From the NCBI RefSeq assembly GCF_003963535.1, contig NZ_CP034539.1, forward strand, positions 1,426,001-1,490,000: DNA of 64,000 nucleotides, read 5' to 3'. This DNA is from Streptomyces cyaneochromogenes. GTDB taxonomy: Bacteria; Actinomycetota; Actinomycetes; Streptomycetales; Streptomycetaceae. Below, in pieces: positions 42,636 to 50,797 of this stretch; within the stretch, counting starts at the first letter, position 1; every line of letters starts with the position of its first letter. The translations under genes were made by a program, and so were the position numbers. Below the pieces are notes generated by a model. The model had not been told where the DNA came from. It saw nothing but the letters and a program-made list of their open reading frames with translations, and searched no databases.

Positions 42636-45187
42636 GCGAGGTCTCCTTCGCTGCTGTCGCTGCGCGCTGTGGAATCGGGAGTGGCACCACGGCCGGGCTG
42701 CCTGCCGCCGCCGCGCGCCCAGCCGTCGCGGTACGCCGCCATGCGGTCCCTGACGATGTCCGGGGTACGCCCGTCGTCGTCGCGGGAGGCGGCCGTCCCC
42801 GGTGGTTCCTCCGGGCGCCCTTCGCGCAGTTGGGGGGCGAGGCTCGCCTGCCGTACGCGGCGTGGGAGGTCGTCGGAGGCCTCGGAGTCGTCCTGGGGGC
42901 GGTGCAGTCGCAAGGTGGTGACTCCGGGAGGTGGGTGGTCGGTCGTGGCGCCGGCCGCGGGCGGGGCGGGAGCCACCAGCGCCGGCCGGTCGGCGGGAGC
43001 GGGGACGGACTCCTGGTGCCGGTCGGCGACCATGCGGACGGTTTCCCGGTGCCGGTCGGCAGCGGGCACGCGCGCGTACTCCCGTTCGGCGGGCCGCTCG
43101 GGCTCCGTCTCCTTGCCGGGGGAACGTTCCGCCGTGGCGCTGTGCAGCAGGGCGGTGGGCAGCAGGACGACCGCCGTGGTGCCGCCATAGGGAGAGGTGC
43201 GCAGGTGCACCTTGATGCCGTGCCGGGACGCGAGCCTGCTCACCACGAAGAGGCCGAGCCGGTCGCTGTCGAACAGGTCGAGCGCCTCGGACTGCTCGAT
43301 GCGCCGGTTGGCCTCGGCGAGGGTTTCCTTGCCCATGCCAAGGCCGCGGTCCTCGACCTCGACGGCGTAGCCGTTGCCGACGGGCTCGCCGGTGATGCGC
43401 ACGCGCGTGTGGGGAGGCGAGAACTGGGCCGCGTTCTCGACGAGTTCGGCCACGAGGTGGGTGAGGTCGGCGACGGCCGCGCCGATGACGGACGCCTCGG
43501 GGAGCTGCCGTACCTCCACGCGCGCGTAGTCCTCCACTTCGGAGACGGCCGCCCGGACGACGTTGGTCAGCGAGACCGGCATGCGCCAGGCCCGGCCGGG
43601 CGCCGCCCCCGAGAGGATGATCAGGCTCTCCGCATGGCGTCGCATGCGGGTGGTGAGGTGGTCGAGCCGGAAGAGGTCACTCAGTTCGTTCGGGTCGTCG
43701 GAGCGCCGCTCCATGCTGTCCAGCAGGCTCAGTTGGCGGTGCACGAGGACCTGGCTGCGGCGGGCGAGGTTGACGAAGACCCCGGAAATGCCGCTGGCGA
43801 GCTCGGCGCGCTCCACGGCGGCCCGGAGCGCGGCGCGGTGGACGGTGCCCAGGGCCTCGCCGACCTGACCGGTCTCGTCCTCTGCGGGCGGGCCGGGCGG
43901 CGCCTCGGCCCGGATGTCGATCTCCTCGCCGGCTCGCAGCTTCCGCATGGCCTCGGGGAGTTTGCGCCGGGCGATCTCCAGGGCGCTGTTGCGCAGGCTG
44001 ACCAGTTCGACGACAAGGCCGCGTCCGATGCGTACGGAGATCACGAGGGAGGCGGCTACGGCGGCGAGGCCGAGCAGAACGGCGGCGCCGGCGGGGGTGA
44101 GCATCCCGCGGGTGAAGGGGTCGGCGCGGTCCGCGACCTCGCGCCCGGCGTCCTGCTCGATCGACCGCATTCCGCCCTGCACGCGTGCGTGTGCCTTGCT
44201 CCAGGTGGCTTCCGGCACCGCGTCGATCGCCCGTACGCCCGGTGCGGTGGCGAGGACCTTGTCCTCCGCGGCGGCCACGGCGGCGTAGGCGCTGCCGTCG
44301 GCGAGGCTCTGCCAGGCCGCGCGTTCGGGGCCCCGCAGGTCGGCGACGGCCGACTCGGTGAGGGTCCGGCGGGTGTCCACGGCGCCGGTGAACAGCCGCA
44401 GCCGCTCTCCGTCGAGGCGCCCGGCGAGGCGTGCGCTGTCCAGCACGACGTCCTCCTGGGCCAACGCCTCGCCCGCGCGGGCGAATTCGAGCAGCACGCG
44501 CGTGTCGGAACCGAGCTCGGCGTCCTGGATGCCGCTGAGCGCACCGCCGACCGAGAACGCGCTCGCGATGGTCTTCGTGTACCGCCCGTACGCCTCGTCC
44601 CAGCCCGATCGGCCGTCGAGGACTGCGCTGCGTACCGTGCTCAGCTGCTCCGCGCCGGTGACGAAGGCTTCGAGCCGCCGGGCGACCCCGGCGGGGAGTT
44701 CCTCGGCGTCGGCGACAGTGCTGCGGTCGTCGAGCCGAAGCCGGGCCACCGCCCGGTCCGTGTCCTGTGCGAGCTTCTCGTAGTCGCCGCCCTGTTCGGC
44801 GGAGGGATCGCCCGCATGGCGGACCGCGGCCGCGCGTTCGGCCTGGAGGGCGGAGACGGCGGCCGCGACGGGGGCCCTGATCTCGGAGTCGACGCGCTGC
44901 AACTGGCGCAATCTGGAGACGTCCTGCGCGGTGGTGACGGTGGCGTTGGCCCACAGGGCCAGCAGCGAGACGACCGGCACCATGAGCAGGCAGACGATCT
45001 TGGCGCGGACGGTGCGTGGCCGTATGCCCCAGCGCTCCGCTTGCGGAGGCGGGGCGTCCGGCGCCACGCCGGTGGGCACTTCAGGGCCTTCGTCGGCCGG
45101 CGGTCCGGCATGGGCGCGGCGGCCGCGCACAGGGGGCGGGGACGGTGTCCGGCCGTCGGCCGTGGTGGTCCTACGGGGTGTACGCAT
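42632..45187 (-). CDS. cvnA: Conservon sensor histidine kinase-like protein CvnA (NIT-type sensor)
   Basis: 851-aa membrane protein. A Pro-rich cytoplasmic N-terminus precedes the first membrane helix (KIVCLLMVPVVSLLALWA, ~64-81), a ~280-residue extracytoplasmic nitrate/nitrite-sensor-like helical domain, a second helix (~365-385), then a HAMP-like linker and a HATPase_c domain with LVAELVENAAQFSPP (N box) and EVEDRGLGMGKE/DRLGLFVVSRLASRHG. A canonical phospho-acceptor histidine motif is not obvious. The last ~190 residues are charged and disordered. CvnA is the membrane receptor of the conservon; the signal is unknown. Confidence 0.9.
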   Translation of the reverse strand: MRTPRRTTTADGRTPSPPPVRGRRAHAGPPADEGPEVPTGVAPDAPPPQAERWGIRPRTVRAKIVCLLMVPVVSLLALWANATVTTAQDVSRLRQLQRVDSEIRAPVAAAVSALQAERAAAVRHAGDPSAEQGGDYEKLAQDTDRAVARLRLDDRSTVADAEELPAGVARRLEAFVTGAEQLSTVRSAVLDGRSGWDEAYGRYTKTIASAFSVGGALSGIQDAELGSDTRVLLEFARAGEALAQEDVVLDSARLAGRLDGERLRLFTGAVDTRRTLTESAVADLRGPERAAWQSLADGSAYAAVAAAEDKVLATAPGVRAIDAVPEATWSKAHARVQGGMRSIEQDAGREVADRADPFTRGMLTPAGAAVLLGLAAVAASLVISVRIGRGLVVELVSLRNSALEIARRKLPEAMRKLRAGEEIDIRAEAPPGPPAEDETGQVGEALGTVHRAALRAAVERAELASGISGVFVNLARRSQVLVHRQLSLLDSMERRSDDPNELSDLFRLDHLTTRMRRHAESLIILSGAAPGRAWRMPVSLTNVVRAAVSEVEDYARVEVRQLPEASVIGAAVADLTHLVAELVENAAQFSPPHTRVRITGEPVGNGYAVEVEDRGLGMGKETLAEANRRIEQSEALDLFDSDRLGLFVVSRLASRHGIKVHLRTSPYGGTTAVVLLPTALLHSATAERSPGKETEPERPAEREYARVPAADRHRETVRMVADRHQESVPAPADRPALVAPAPPAAGATTDHPPPGVTTLRLHRPQDDSEASDDLPRRVRQASLAPQLREGRPEEPPGTAASRDDDGRTPDIVRDRMAAYRDGWARGGGRQPGRGATPDSTARSDSSEGDLA

Positions 45188-45253
45188 GGCCTCCTCGCTC
45201 GGAAAGTGGTTCGGGGCGCGCCTTTCCCGGCCGTCGGCGACCGGGGCCCACCG

Positions 45254-46027
45254 CTAGCCGACGGCGCCCTCCACGGGCCGCTGGGCGGACGCCGACGCCT
45301 CGCGTTCCCCGGCCGTGGGCGACAGTGCGACGAAGGCCGAGGTCAGGAAGAGGTAGGACCCGAGGCCTACGGCGAGGGGGAAGATGAACTGCATCGCCGT
45401 GGCCCCGGGCAGGACTGCGCCGGAGGGCGTGACGTCGACACCGACGGCGAACATCCCGGTGTAGTGCATGCTGCTGACCGCGGCGCCCATGATCAGGGAG
45501 GCGACGGTGACCGCGACCGGCGATTTGATGTTGAGAGCCGCCCACAGGGCCGCCGTCGCCGCGACGACCGCGATCAGGACGGAGAGTCCGACGAGGACGG
45601 GATCGTAGGTGACGTCGCCGTGGAGCCGTACCGCGGCCATGCCCAGGTAGTGCATGCTCGCCACGCCGAGCCCGGTGGTGAGCCCGCCGAGGAAGAGCGC
45701 CCGGGTGCGGTCACGGCTGTAGCCGACGGCGAAGACGCCGGCGCACACGACGGCCATGGCGACGAGGAGGCTCACGATGGTGAGCGGCACGTCGTAGCGG
45801 ATGTCCGTGCCGCTGACGCTGAAGCCCAGCATGGCCACGAAGTGCATGGTCCAGATGCCGGTTCCGATCGCCGAGGCCGCGGTGATCAGCCAGTTGCGGC
45901 GCGACCGGCCGGTGGCGCCGAGCGCGCGGACGGTGCAGCGCAGTCCCAGCGCGGCGCCGATGCACGCCATCGCATACGACAGTACGGGGGTCAGCCAGCC
46001 CAGGGCTGCGTGGTCCAGGTGTCCCAT
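45254..46027 (-). CDS. MHYT-domain membrane sensor protein
   Basis: 257-aa integral membrane protein with seven likely helices and the three MHYT signatures GTGIWTMHFVAMLG, GLGVASMHYLGMAA and GAAVSSMHYTGMFA. MHYT domains are proposed to bind copper and sense O2, CO or NO. There is no fused kinase, GGDEF or other output domain. It is 66 bp upstream of cvnA on the same strand, so it may be co-transcribed with the conservon and feed a signal into it; this is inference. Confidence 0.88.
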   Translation of the reverse strand: MGHLDHAALGWLTPVLSYAMACIGAALGLRCTVRALGATGRSRRNWLITAASAIGTGIWTMHFVAMLGFSVSGTDIRYDVPLTIVSLLVAMAVVCAGVFAVGYSRDRTRALFLGGLTTGLGVASMHYLGMAAVRLHGDVTYDPVLVGLSVLIAVVAATAALWAALNIKSPVAVTVASLIMGAAVSSMHYTGMFAVGVDVTPSGAVLPGATAMQFIFPLAVGLGSYLFLTSAFVALSPTAGEREASASAQRPVEGAVG

Positions 46028-46170
46028 GGCCCCGGGACGCTAGCCGGGGCACGGGCGCATGAAGGGGGCGCATTTCGAAAGCTGTTGCAATATGACACAC
46101 CGGTGCACCGGAACGATCGCGTCACGCTCGAACGTGTGCGCAGCGGCGTCATCCGTGCCGGTGAGGAATC

Positions 46171-46779
46171 ATGCGGAGCATGAGCGACGACCACACGCAT
46201 GTGCAGGAGTTCTTCTCGGCCCGCGCCGCCGCCTGGGACAGCAGGTTCCCCGACGACGGGCCCGCCTACGCGGCCGCTGTCGCCGAGCTCGGGCTGCGCG
46301 AGGGCGATCGTGTGCTGGACGCGGGCTGCGGCACGGGACGGGCCCTGCCGCCGCTGCGTGCCGCCGTGGGGCCCTCGGGAGTGGTCGTGGGGGCCGATCT
46401 GACCCCGGCGATGCTGGAGGCCGCCGTACGGGCCGGACGGGACCGGGACGGGCGGCTGCTGCTCGCCGACGTGGCCGCGCTGCCGCTGCGGTCGGAGTCG
46501 CTCGACGCGGTGTTCGCGGCCGGCCTCGTCGCGCACCTGCCCGATCCGGCCGCGAACCTGCGGGAGTTGGCCCGTACGGTGCGGCCGGGCGGCGTGCTCG
46601 CCCTGTTCCACCCGATCGACAGGGCGGCCCTCGCGGCACGCCAGGGTCGCCAGATCACGCCGGACGACCTGCGGGCCGAGCCGAATCTCCGGCCACTGCT
46701 GGCCGGTTCCGGATGGCGCATGACGTCGTACGTGGACGAGGACGACCGCTTCCTGGCGCTGGCCGTGCGGGAGTCCTGA
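46171..46779 (+). CDS. Class I SAM-dependent methyltransferase
   Basis: 202-aa methyltransferase of the UbiE/Methyltransf_11 type. Motif I VLDAGCGTGRALPPL, the acidic loop VVGADLTPAML, LLADVAALPLRSESLDAVFA and the post-motif ARTVRPGGVLALFHPI are clear. Start ATG 46171 has GAGG just upstream; ATG 46180 is a close alternative. Substrate unknown. It diverges from the MHYT gene across 143 bp that contains no gene. Confidence 0.88.
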   Translation: MRSMSDDHTHVQEFFSARAAAWDSRFPDDGPAYAAAVAELGLREGDRVLDAGCGTGRALPPLRAAVGPSGVVVGADLTPAMLEAAVRAGRDRDGRLLLADVAALPLRSESLDAVFAAGLVAHLPDPAANLRELARTVRPGGVLALFHPIDRAALAARQGRQITPDDLRAEPNLRPLLAGSGWRMTSYVDEDDRFLALAVRES

Positions 46780-46783
46780 GGTC

Positions 46784-47539
46784 TCAGGCCCGCCCGACGA
46801 CCGCCGCCACGAAGGCGTCGGGGTTGTCGAACATGACGTTGTGGCCGGCGCCGGGCACGGTCACGACACGCACGCCGGCCGCTTCCAGACTCTTGCTGCC
46901 GGGGAGTTCACCGCTGAGCTCCCCCTGGAGGTACACGCGGTCGAGCGTCAGCCCTTCGAGGATGTCACGCATGATCGGCTCGGAACCGCGTCTCAGCCAT
47001 GTGGCGCTGCGGTGCAGGGCTCGCGGGTCGGCCAATCGCATGGTCGCCGCCCACAGGGGCCCGACTGCGTCCAGCACGCGCGCGTACGCGCCGTCGACGA
47101 ACTCCTCCTCGTCGTAGGCCGTGATCCACGCGCTTCCCGCGGCGGGCGGAGGTGAGGCGTCGAGGTTGGCCTCGGTGAGAACCAGCCGGGAGACGAGGTC
47201 GGGCCGACGGCGGGCGAGCACGATGGCGACGGAACCGCCCATGCTGTGCGCGATCAGCTCCGCTCCGCTCAGGCCTGCCGCGTCCAGGGCCGCCGCCAGC
47301 GCGTCGGCGTGGTCCTCCAAGCGGTAGCCGAAGTCCTCGGGCCGGTCGCTGATGCCGTGCCCCGGCAGATCGACGCACAGGCTGCGGCGTCCTGCGAGTT
47401 CGGGCCGGGCCGCGATGTGCGCGTGGTACACGGCGGAGACCGACCCCAGTCCGTGCACGTACACGCGCGCGGGTCCCTCTCCCGGCGCCTCAGTCCAGCG
47501 GATGCAACTGCCCTTGCCGTCGAACTCGGCCTGCCTCAT
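46784..47539 (-). CDS. Alpha/beta-fold hydrolase
   Basis: 251-aa hydrolase, ATG 47539, GGAGG 6 nt upstream. The oxyanion HGLGS, the nucleophile elbow IAHSMGGSVA, LVLTEANLDASPP and the terminal histidine PGAGHNVMFDNP mark a standard serine hydrolase triad. It is divergent from a PadR regulator, with phased repeats between them, so it may be induced by the compound it hydrolyses. The substrate is unknown. Confidence 0.88.
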   Translation of the reverse strand: MRQAEFDGKGSCIRWTEAPGEGPARVYVHGLGSVSAVYHAHIAARPELAGRRSLCVDLPGHGISDRPEDFGYRLEDHADALAAALDAAGLSGAELIAHSMGGSVAIVLARRRPDLVSRLVLTEANLDASPPPAAGSAWITAYDEEEFVDGAYARVLDAVGPLWAATMRLADPRALHRSATWLRRGSEPIMRDILEGLTLDRVYLQGELSGELPGSKSLEAAGVRVVTVPGAGHNVMFDNPDAFVAAVVGRA

Positions 47540-47574
47540 CGCGTCCTCCCCTTGGTGCTTCGGTCGACGTCGGA

Positions 47575-47633
47575 ACGATATACCTCGGACCCGATGTATA
47601 GGTAGACCGATGTATAGCATCCAGGATGTACAG
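47575..47633. promoter_or_regulatory. 16-bp-phased direct repeats in the hydrolase/PadR control region
   Basis: CCGATGTATAG occurs perfectly at 47591-47601 and 47607-47617, again as AGGATGTACAG at 47623-47633, and degenerately as ACGATATA at 47575-47582. The start-to-start distance is exactly 16 bp each time. Each unit carries the ATGTA half-site typical of PadR operators, making a multi-dimer binding platform likely. Confidence 0.6.
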
Positions 47634-47656
47634 CGGACCTGAGTGAGAATGGGTGC

Positions 47657-48181
47657 ATGCTGGAGCTCGCCATCCTCGGATTCCTCTACGACACCCCGCT
47701 CCACGGCTATGAGCTGCGTAAACGCATCGCGGCGCTGACCGGGCACGTGAAGCCGGTCGCCGAGAGCACGCTGTACCCCGCGATCAAGCGGCTGGAGAAG
47801 GCGGGCCTGCTGGACCGGGCGACGGAGCCAGGATCAGTGGCCGCTCCGCGTCACGTCCTGTCGCTGACCGAAGCCGGCCGCCGGGAACTGCACCGCCGAC
47901 TCGCCGAGCCCGACCCGCGCGACATCAGCGACGAGAACCGCTGGTTCACGGTGCTCGCCTTCCTGCGCCACCTGGACGACGCGGCCGCCCAAGCAGGCGT
48001 ACTGCGACGCCGACTGGCCTTTCTCGAAGAGCCCGCGAGCTTCTTCTACGACGGCGACCGGCCGCTGCGCGCCGAGGAGTTGGACGACCCCTTCCGGCGC
48101 GGCGTCCTGACCATCGCGCGGGCCACGTCCCGGGCCGAACTCACCTGGCTGCGCGAGACGATCGCCTCACTCGGCGGCTGA
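47657..48181 (+). CDS. PadR-family transcriptional regulator
   Basis: 174-aa regulator of the PadR type: LELAILGFLYDTPLHGYELRKRI, ESTLYPAIKRLEKAGLLDRA (recognition helix and wing), RHVLSLTEAGRRELHRRL, and a C-terminal helical domain ending ELTWLRETIASLGG for dimerisation. No strong ribosome binding site precedes ATG 47657. It probably represses itself and the divergent hydrolase. The 3' end overlaps the convergent MpaB-like gene by 15 bp. Confidence 0.9.
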   Translation: MLELAILGFLYDTPLHGYELRKRIAALTGHVKPVAESTLYPAIKRLEKAGLLDRATEPGSVAAPRHVLSLTEAGRRELHRRLAEPDPRDISDENRWFTVLAFLRHLDDAAAQAGVLRRRLAFLEEPASFFYDGDRPLRAEELDDPFRRGVLTIARATSRAELTWLRETIASLGG

Positions 48182-49063
48182 GCCGTCGATGTGCCGCACC
48201 GGGCAGCCCCGGATGCCGGGCACGGGGCTGGTGCCGAGTTCCTCCAGCCGGTAGCCGTCCGGGTAGCCCTTGATCTCCCGGTTCTGGCGCGCGTAGTGCG
48301 GTGCACGACGCGGCGGCAGCAGACGCACCACACGCCCACGCGTGCGTACCGCACGCCGGACGAGCGCGCGGGTGGTGGCGCTCGGCGTCGGGTAGCGGAA
48401 GGCCTTCAGCAGCGATTCGTCTAGCAGGGCGAGCGTCGATTTGCGCAGGAGGGGCGCGAGGGGTCGCGGATACCAGGAGGCCATCAGGTCGATGGTCGAA
48501 TCGGAGACCCGCCGGGCGCCCTCGTCCCAGCCGAAGTGGGCCTCCTCGTAGGCGTCGAGGCAGGCCTCGAACTCCTCGTAGGTCTCGGGTGCCCCCTCGA
48601 TGCCCATATGCCGGCCCAGCGTGCGGTAGTGGACGGCTGAGGCCACGATCTCGTGGCGCGACAGCCTGCGCCAGCCGTAGGTGTCGATCCACCGCTTGGG
48701 CATCACGACGAACGTGCACAGCACGTAACGCATGTCGTCGTTGCTGATGTCGTAACTGCGGTGCATCTGGTTGATGCGACGGATCGCCGTGCGGCCCTGC
48801 TCGCTGCCGAAGCCGTGCTCGACGACGGCGTCGAGGAGCAGCGAGGTGTCGTCGTAGCGTTTCTGCGCCCGGTCCGTGAGTTCAGCCGTCTCGGCGAGGA
48901 GCCGGCCGATGGCGGGTACGGCGTAGGTGCGGTAGAGCGCCAGCTCGAGTGCCCTGGTGAAGTCCCAAGGGAACTCGTACGTCGCGGTGAGCCGGTAGAT
49001 CTCCGAGGCCTCGCGCACCGGGTCCATCAGCCGGATCTGTTCGAGCCGCTCGAAGCGCTTCAC
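48167..49063 (-). CDS. Oxygenase MpaB-family protein (DUF2236)
   Basis: 298-aa protein from GTG 49063 with GGGGGA 8 nt upstream. Family stretches: RQIRLMDPVREASEIYRLTA-like N-terminus, INQMHRSYDISNDDMRYVLCTFV, YGWRRLSRHEI with HYRTLGRHMGI. The conserved QMHR and ERxxR-like residues resemble the heme-binding site of latex-clearing/MpaB oxygenases. Substrate is unknown; in actinomycetes such proteins act on lipids, polyprenoids or secondary metabolites. Confidence 0.8.
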   Translation of the reverse strand: MKRFERLEQIRLMDPVREASEIYRLTATYEFPWDFTRALELALYRTYAVPAIGRLLAETAELTDRAQKRYDDTSLLLDAVVEHGFGSEQGRTAIRRINQMHRSYDISNDDMRYVLCTFVVMPKRWIDTYGWRRLSRHEIVASAVHYRTLGRHMGIEGAPETYEEFEACLDAYEEAHFGWDEGARRVSDSTIDLMASWYPRPLAPLLRKSTLALLDESLLKAFRYPTPSATTRALVRRAVRTRGRVVRLLPPRRAPHYARQNREIKGYPDGYRLEELGTSPVPGIRGCPVRHIDGSAAE

Positions 49064-49162
49064 AGCGCCGTCCCCCTTCTGCCGCCGAGACTCCAACTCT
49101 ACGTTGATTGAGGGAAGATGAATGATCAGTCAGGTCACCCACACAGGGGGAAGGCGGTCAGT

Positions 49163-49465
49163 ATGTGGGGCAGGGTGCGCAAGTCGAGTGCGAGATTCCT
49201 CCGTTCCTTGCGCGCGGAGTCGGACACCGTCAAGGGCAAGGACAGGCGCACGCACAATCTGTTCGAGGCCGCCGCCGTGTACGTTTCGGCCTGCGCGGAG
49301 GACGATCAGGAGCAGATCGACGAGGCCGCGGGCTGGGTGTCTCCGGAGGCGCTCTCGTTCGGGGTGAGCGAGCTGGCGTGCCGGGCCGTCATCGCACTCG
49401 CCCGGGAGCGCGACGAGTCGCCGCAGACGGTCGCCAGGTCCCTCCTGGGGCTCCCGGCGGCCTGA
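49163..49465 (+). CDS. Small conserved hypothetical protein
   Basis: 100-aa protein beginning MWGRVRKSSARFLRSLRAES, with AAGG 8 nt upstream of ATG 49163. An in-frame ATG at 49118 would add 15 residues but sits next to its own purine run. The first 25 residues are basic and amphipathic, the rest is predicted helical (NLFEAAAVYVSACAED, QEQIDEAAGWVSPEALSFG, ARERDESPQTVARSLLG). No function recognised. Confidence 0.65.
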   Translation: MWGRVRKSSARFLRSLRAESDTVKGKDRRTHNLFEAAAVYVSACAEDDQEQIDEAAGWVSPEALSFGVSELACRAVIALARERDESPQTVARSLLGLPAA

Positions 49466-49601
49466 CACCGCGCACATTTCACGGTCGATTCGCCCCGTCC
49501 GGTAGGAAAACTGCAGCTCCGAGTGTGTCCGGGAGTCGTGACAAGCGGCTTCCGCGCGCACTAGGGTGCGCGCCGATGGACGAACCGATGGGGAGGCTGG
49601 G

Positions 49602-50522
49602 ATGGCCGGGACGGACGAGGAGGCCGTCGCCGCCGCGGACGATGCGCTGTACGTGCTCACGGCGGTGCTGCTGACGCCGGCGCAGTTCCCGAGCGTGCTG
49701 GGCGACGACTATCCGGAGGCCTGCGCGGCGCTCGGCCTTGCGCCGCTCGCCGACGGATACGGCCTGGTGCTCGGCCAGGACGGCGAGGGCGCACGGTGGA
49801 CGGTCGTCATCGACGACGTCTCCTTGGTCGCCGTCGCCATCGCGTCCTGGGACTGCGGCATGGAGTACGACCTGTCGCCGGACGAACGCACGGTCGTGGC
49901 CGCTCTGCCCGGATGGCCCCTGGCGCTCGCCGTCGCCGCTCCCAACGTCCCCGCGCCGCACGATCCCGACCCGGAGGCGGCGGACGGCCCGCTGCTCGCG
50001 CCGCCGGACACGAGCGTCTGGGGCCCCGCCCAGCGACGCCTGGGCGCCGACGAGATCGCCCTGCAGTGGGCGACATGGCGGGATCAGGTCAACGACGCCA
50101 ACTTCGCGAAGCCGGGCGACAGGACGGAGGCCGCGGCAGACGAGGTCGAGGGCGACGTCTCGACGGACCAAGGCGAGAGGTCAGGCGAAGGCAAGGCCCA
50201 GGACCAAGGCCCGGGCCAGGGTGAAGACGCCGAGAAGGCCGGGGGCCAGGGAGGCCACAGCGGCATCCGGCGGGTCCTCGCCGAGGCACGCGCGTACGTG
50301 GAGTCTCCGCCGCCCCTCGGCCGCGTCCGGTCCGCCTTCGCCCCGGGCGACGCGCGGACCCTGCGTGCGGACGGCCCCGGCTGGTCGCTCGTCGCAAGGA
50401 CCGACGACATCGCGTTCGTACTCCTCGACGACGAACCCGGCGAGGTACTGCCGGTGGGCCGTGGACCGGAGCTGCCCGGGCTTCTGGAAGCGCTCGACAA
50501 GATGGCCGTACGGCCGAGCTGA
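49602..50522 (+). CDS. Hypothetical protein, two domains joined by an acidic/Gln-Gly linker
   Basis: 306-aa soluble protein from ATG 49602 with GGAGG 6 nt upstream. Residues 1-115 contain ALYVLTAVLLTPAQFPSVL and WTVVIDDVSLVAVAIASWD. A low-complexity linker (~185-225, Glu/Gly/Gln/Lys-rich) leads to a C-terminal part IRRVLAEARAYVESPPPLG, WSLVARTDDIAFVLLDDEPGE, ending in a helix. I recognise no family. The region following it (50523-50797, 275 bp) has no gene apart from an AGGAGG box for the next start. Confidence 0.7.
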   Translation: MAGTDEEAVAAADDALYVLTAVLLTPAQFPSVLGDDYPEACAALGLAPLADGYGLVLGQDGEGARWTVVIDDVSLVAVAIASWDCGMEYDLSPDERTVVAALPGWPLALAVAAPNVPAPHDPDPEAADGPLLAPPDTSVWGPAQRRLGADEIALQWATWRDQVNDANFAKPGDRTEAAADEVEGDVSTDQGERSGEGKAQDQGPGQGEDAEKAGGQGGHSGIRRVLAEARAYVESPPPLGRVRSAFAPGDARTLRADGPGWSLVARTDDIAFVLLDDEPGEVLPVGRGPELPGLLEALDKMAVRPS

Positions 50523-50797
50523 GGCACAGGCCCGGGCGACAGACACCGGCCCGGAGGCGGCGGCCTGGGGCCGGCGAGATCGAGGGCGTGCGGGGCGGCA
50601 GGGGCGCCCATAGCGGCAGGGTGTGCGAACCCTGACGCCTCGCCCCGGCAGCCCCGCCTGGGTCGAACCCCCATCCGACGGCGACGTTCCATGTGGCCCC
50701 GACCCATGGAAGGCACGGAACCAGACCCGCACCATGAGGCAGCCCGCGGCTCGGCTCTCTCTGCTGTGCTCCGTCCCCCGCCTTCCAGGAGGCCGCC

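Noticed and set aside
42830..46183. 1117-codon open frame on the plus strand
   Set aside because: It is antisense to cvnA and the MHYT gene, which have clear motifs, and carries no recognisable domain.
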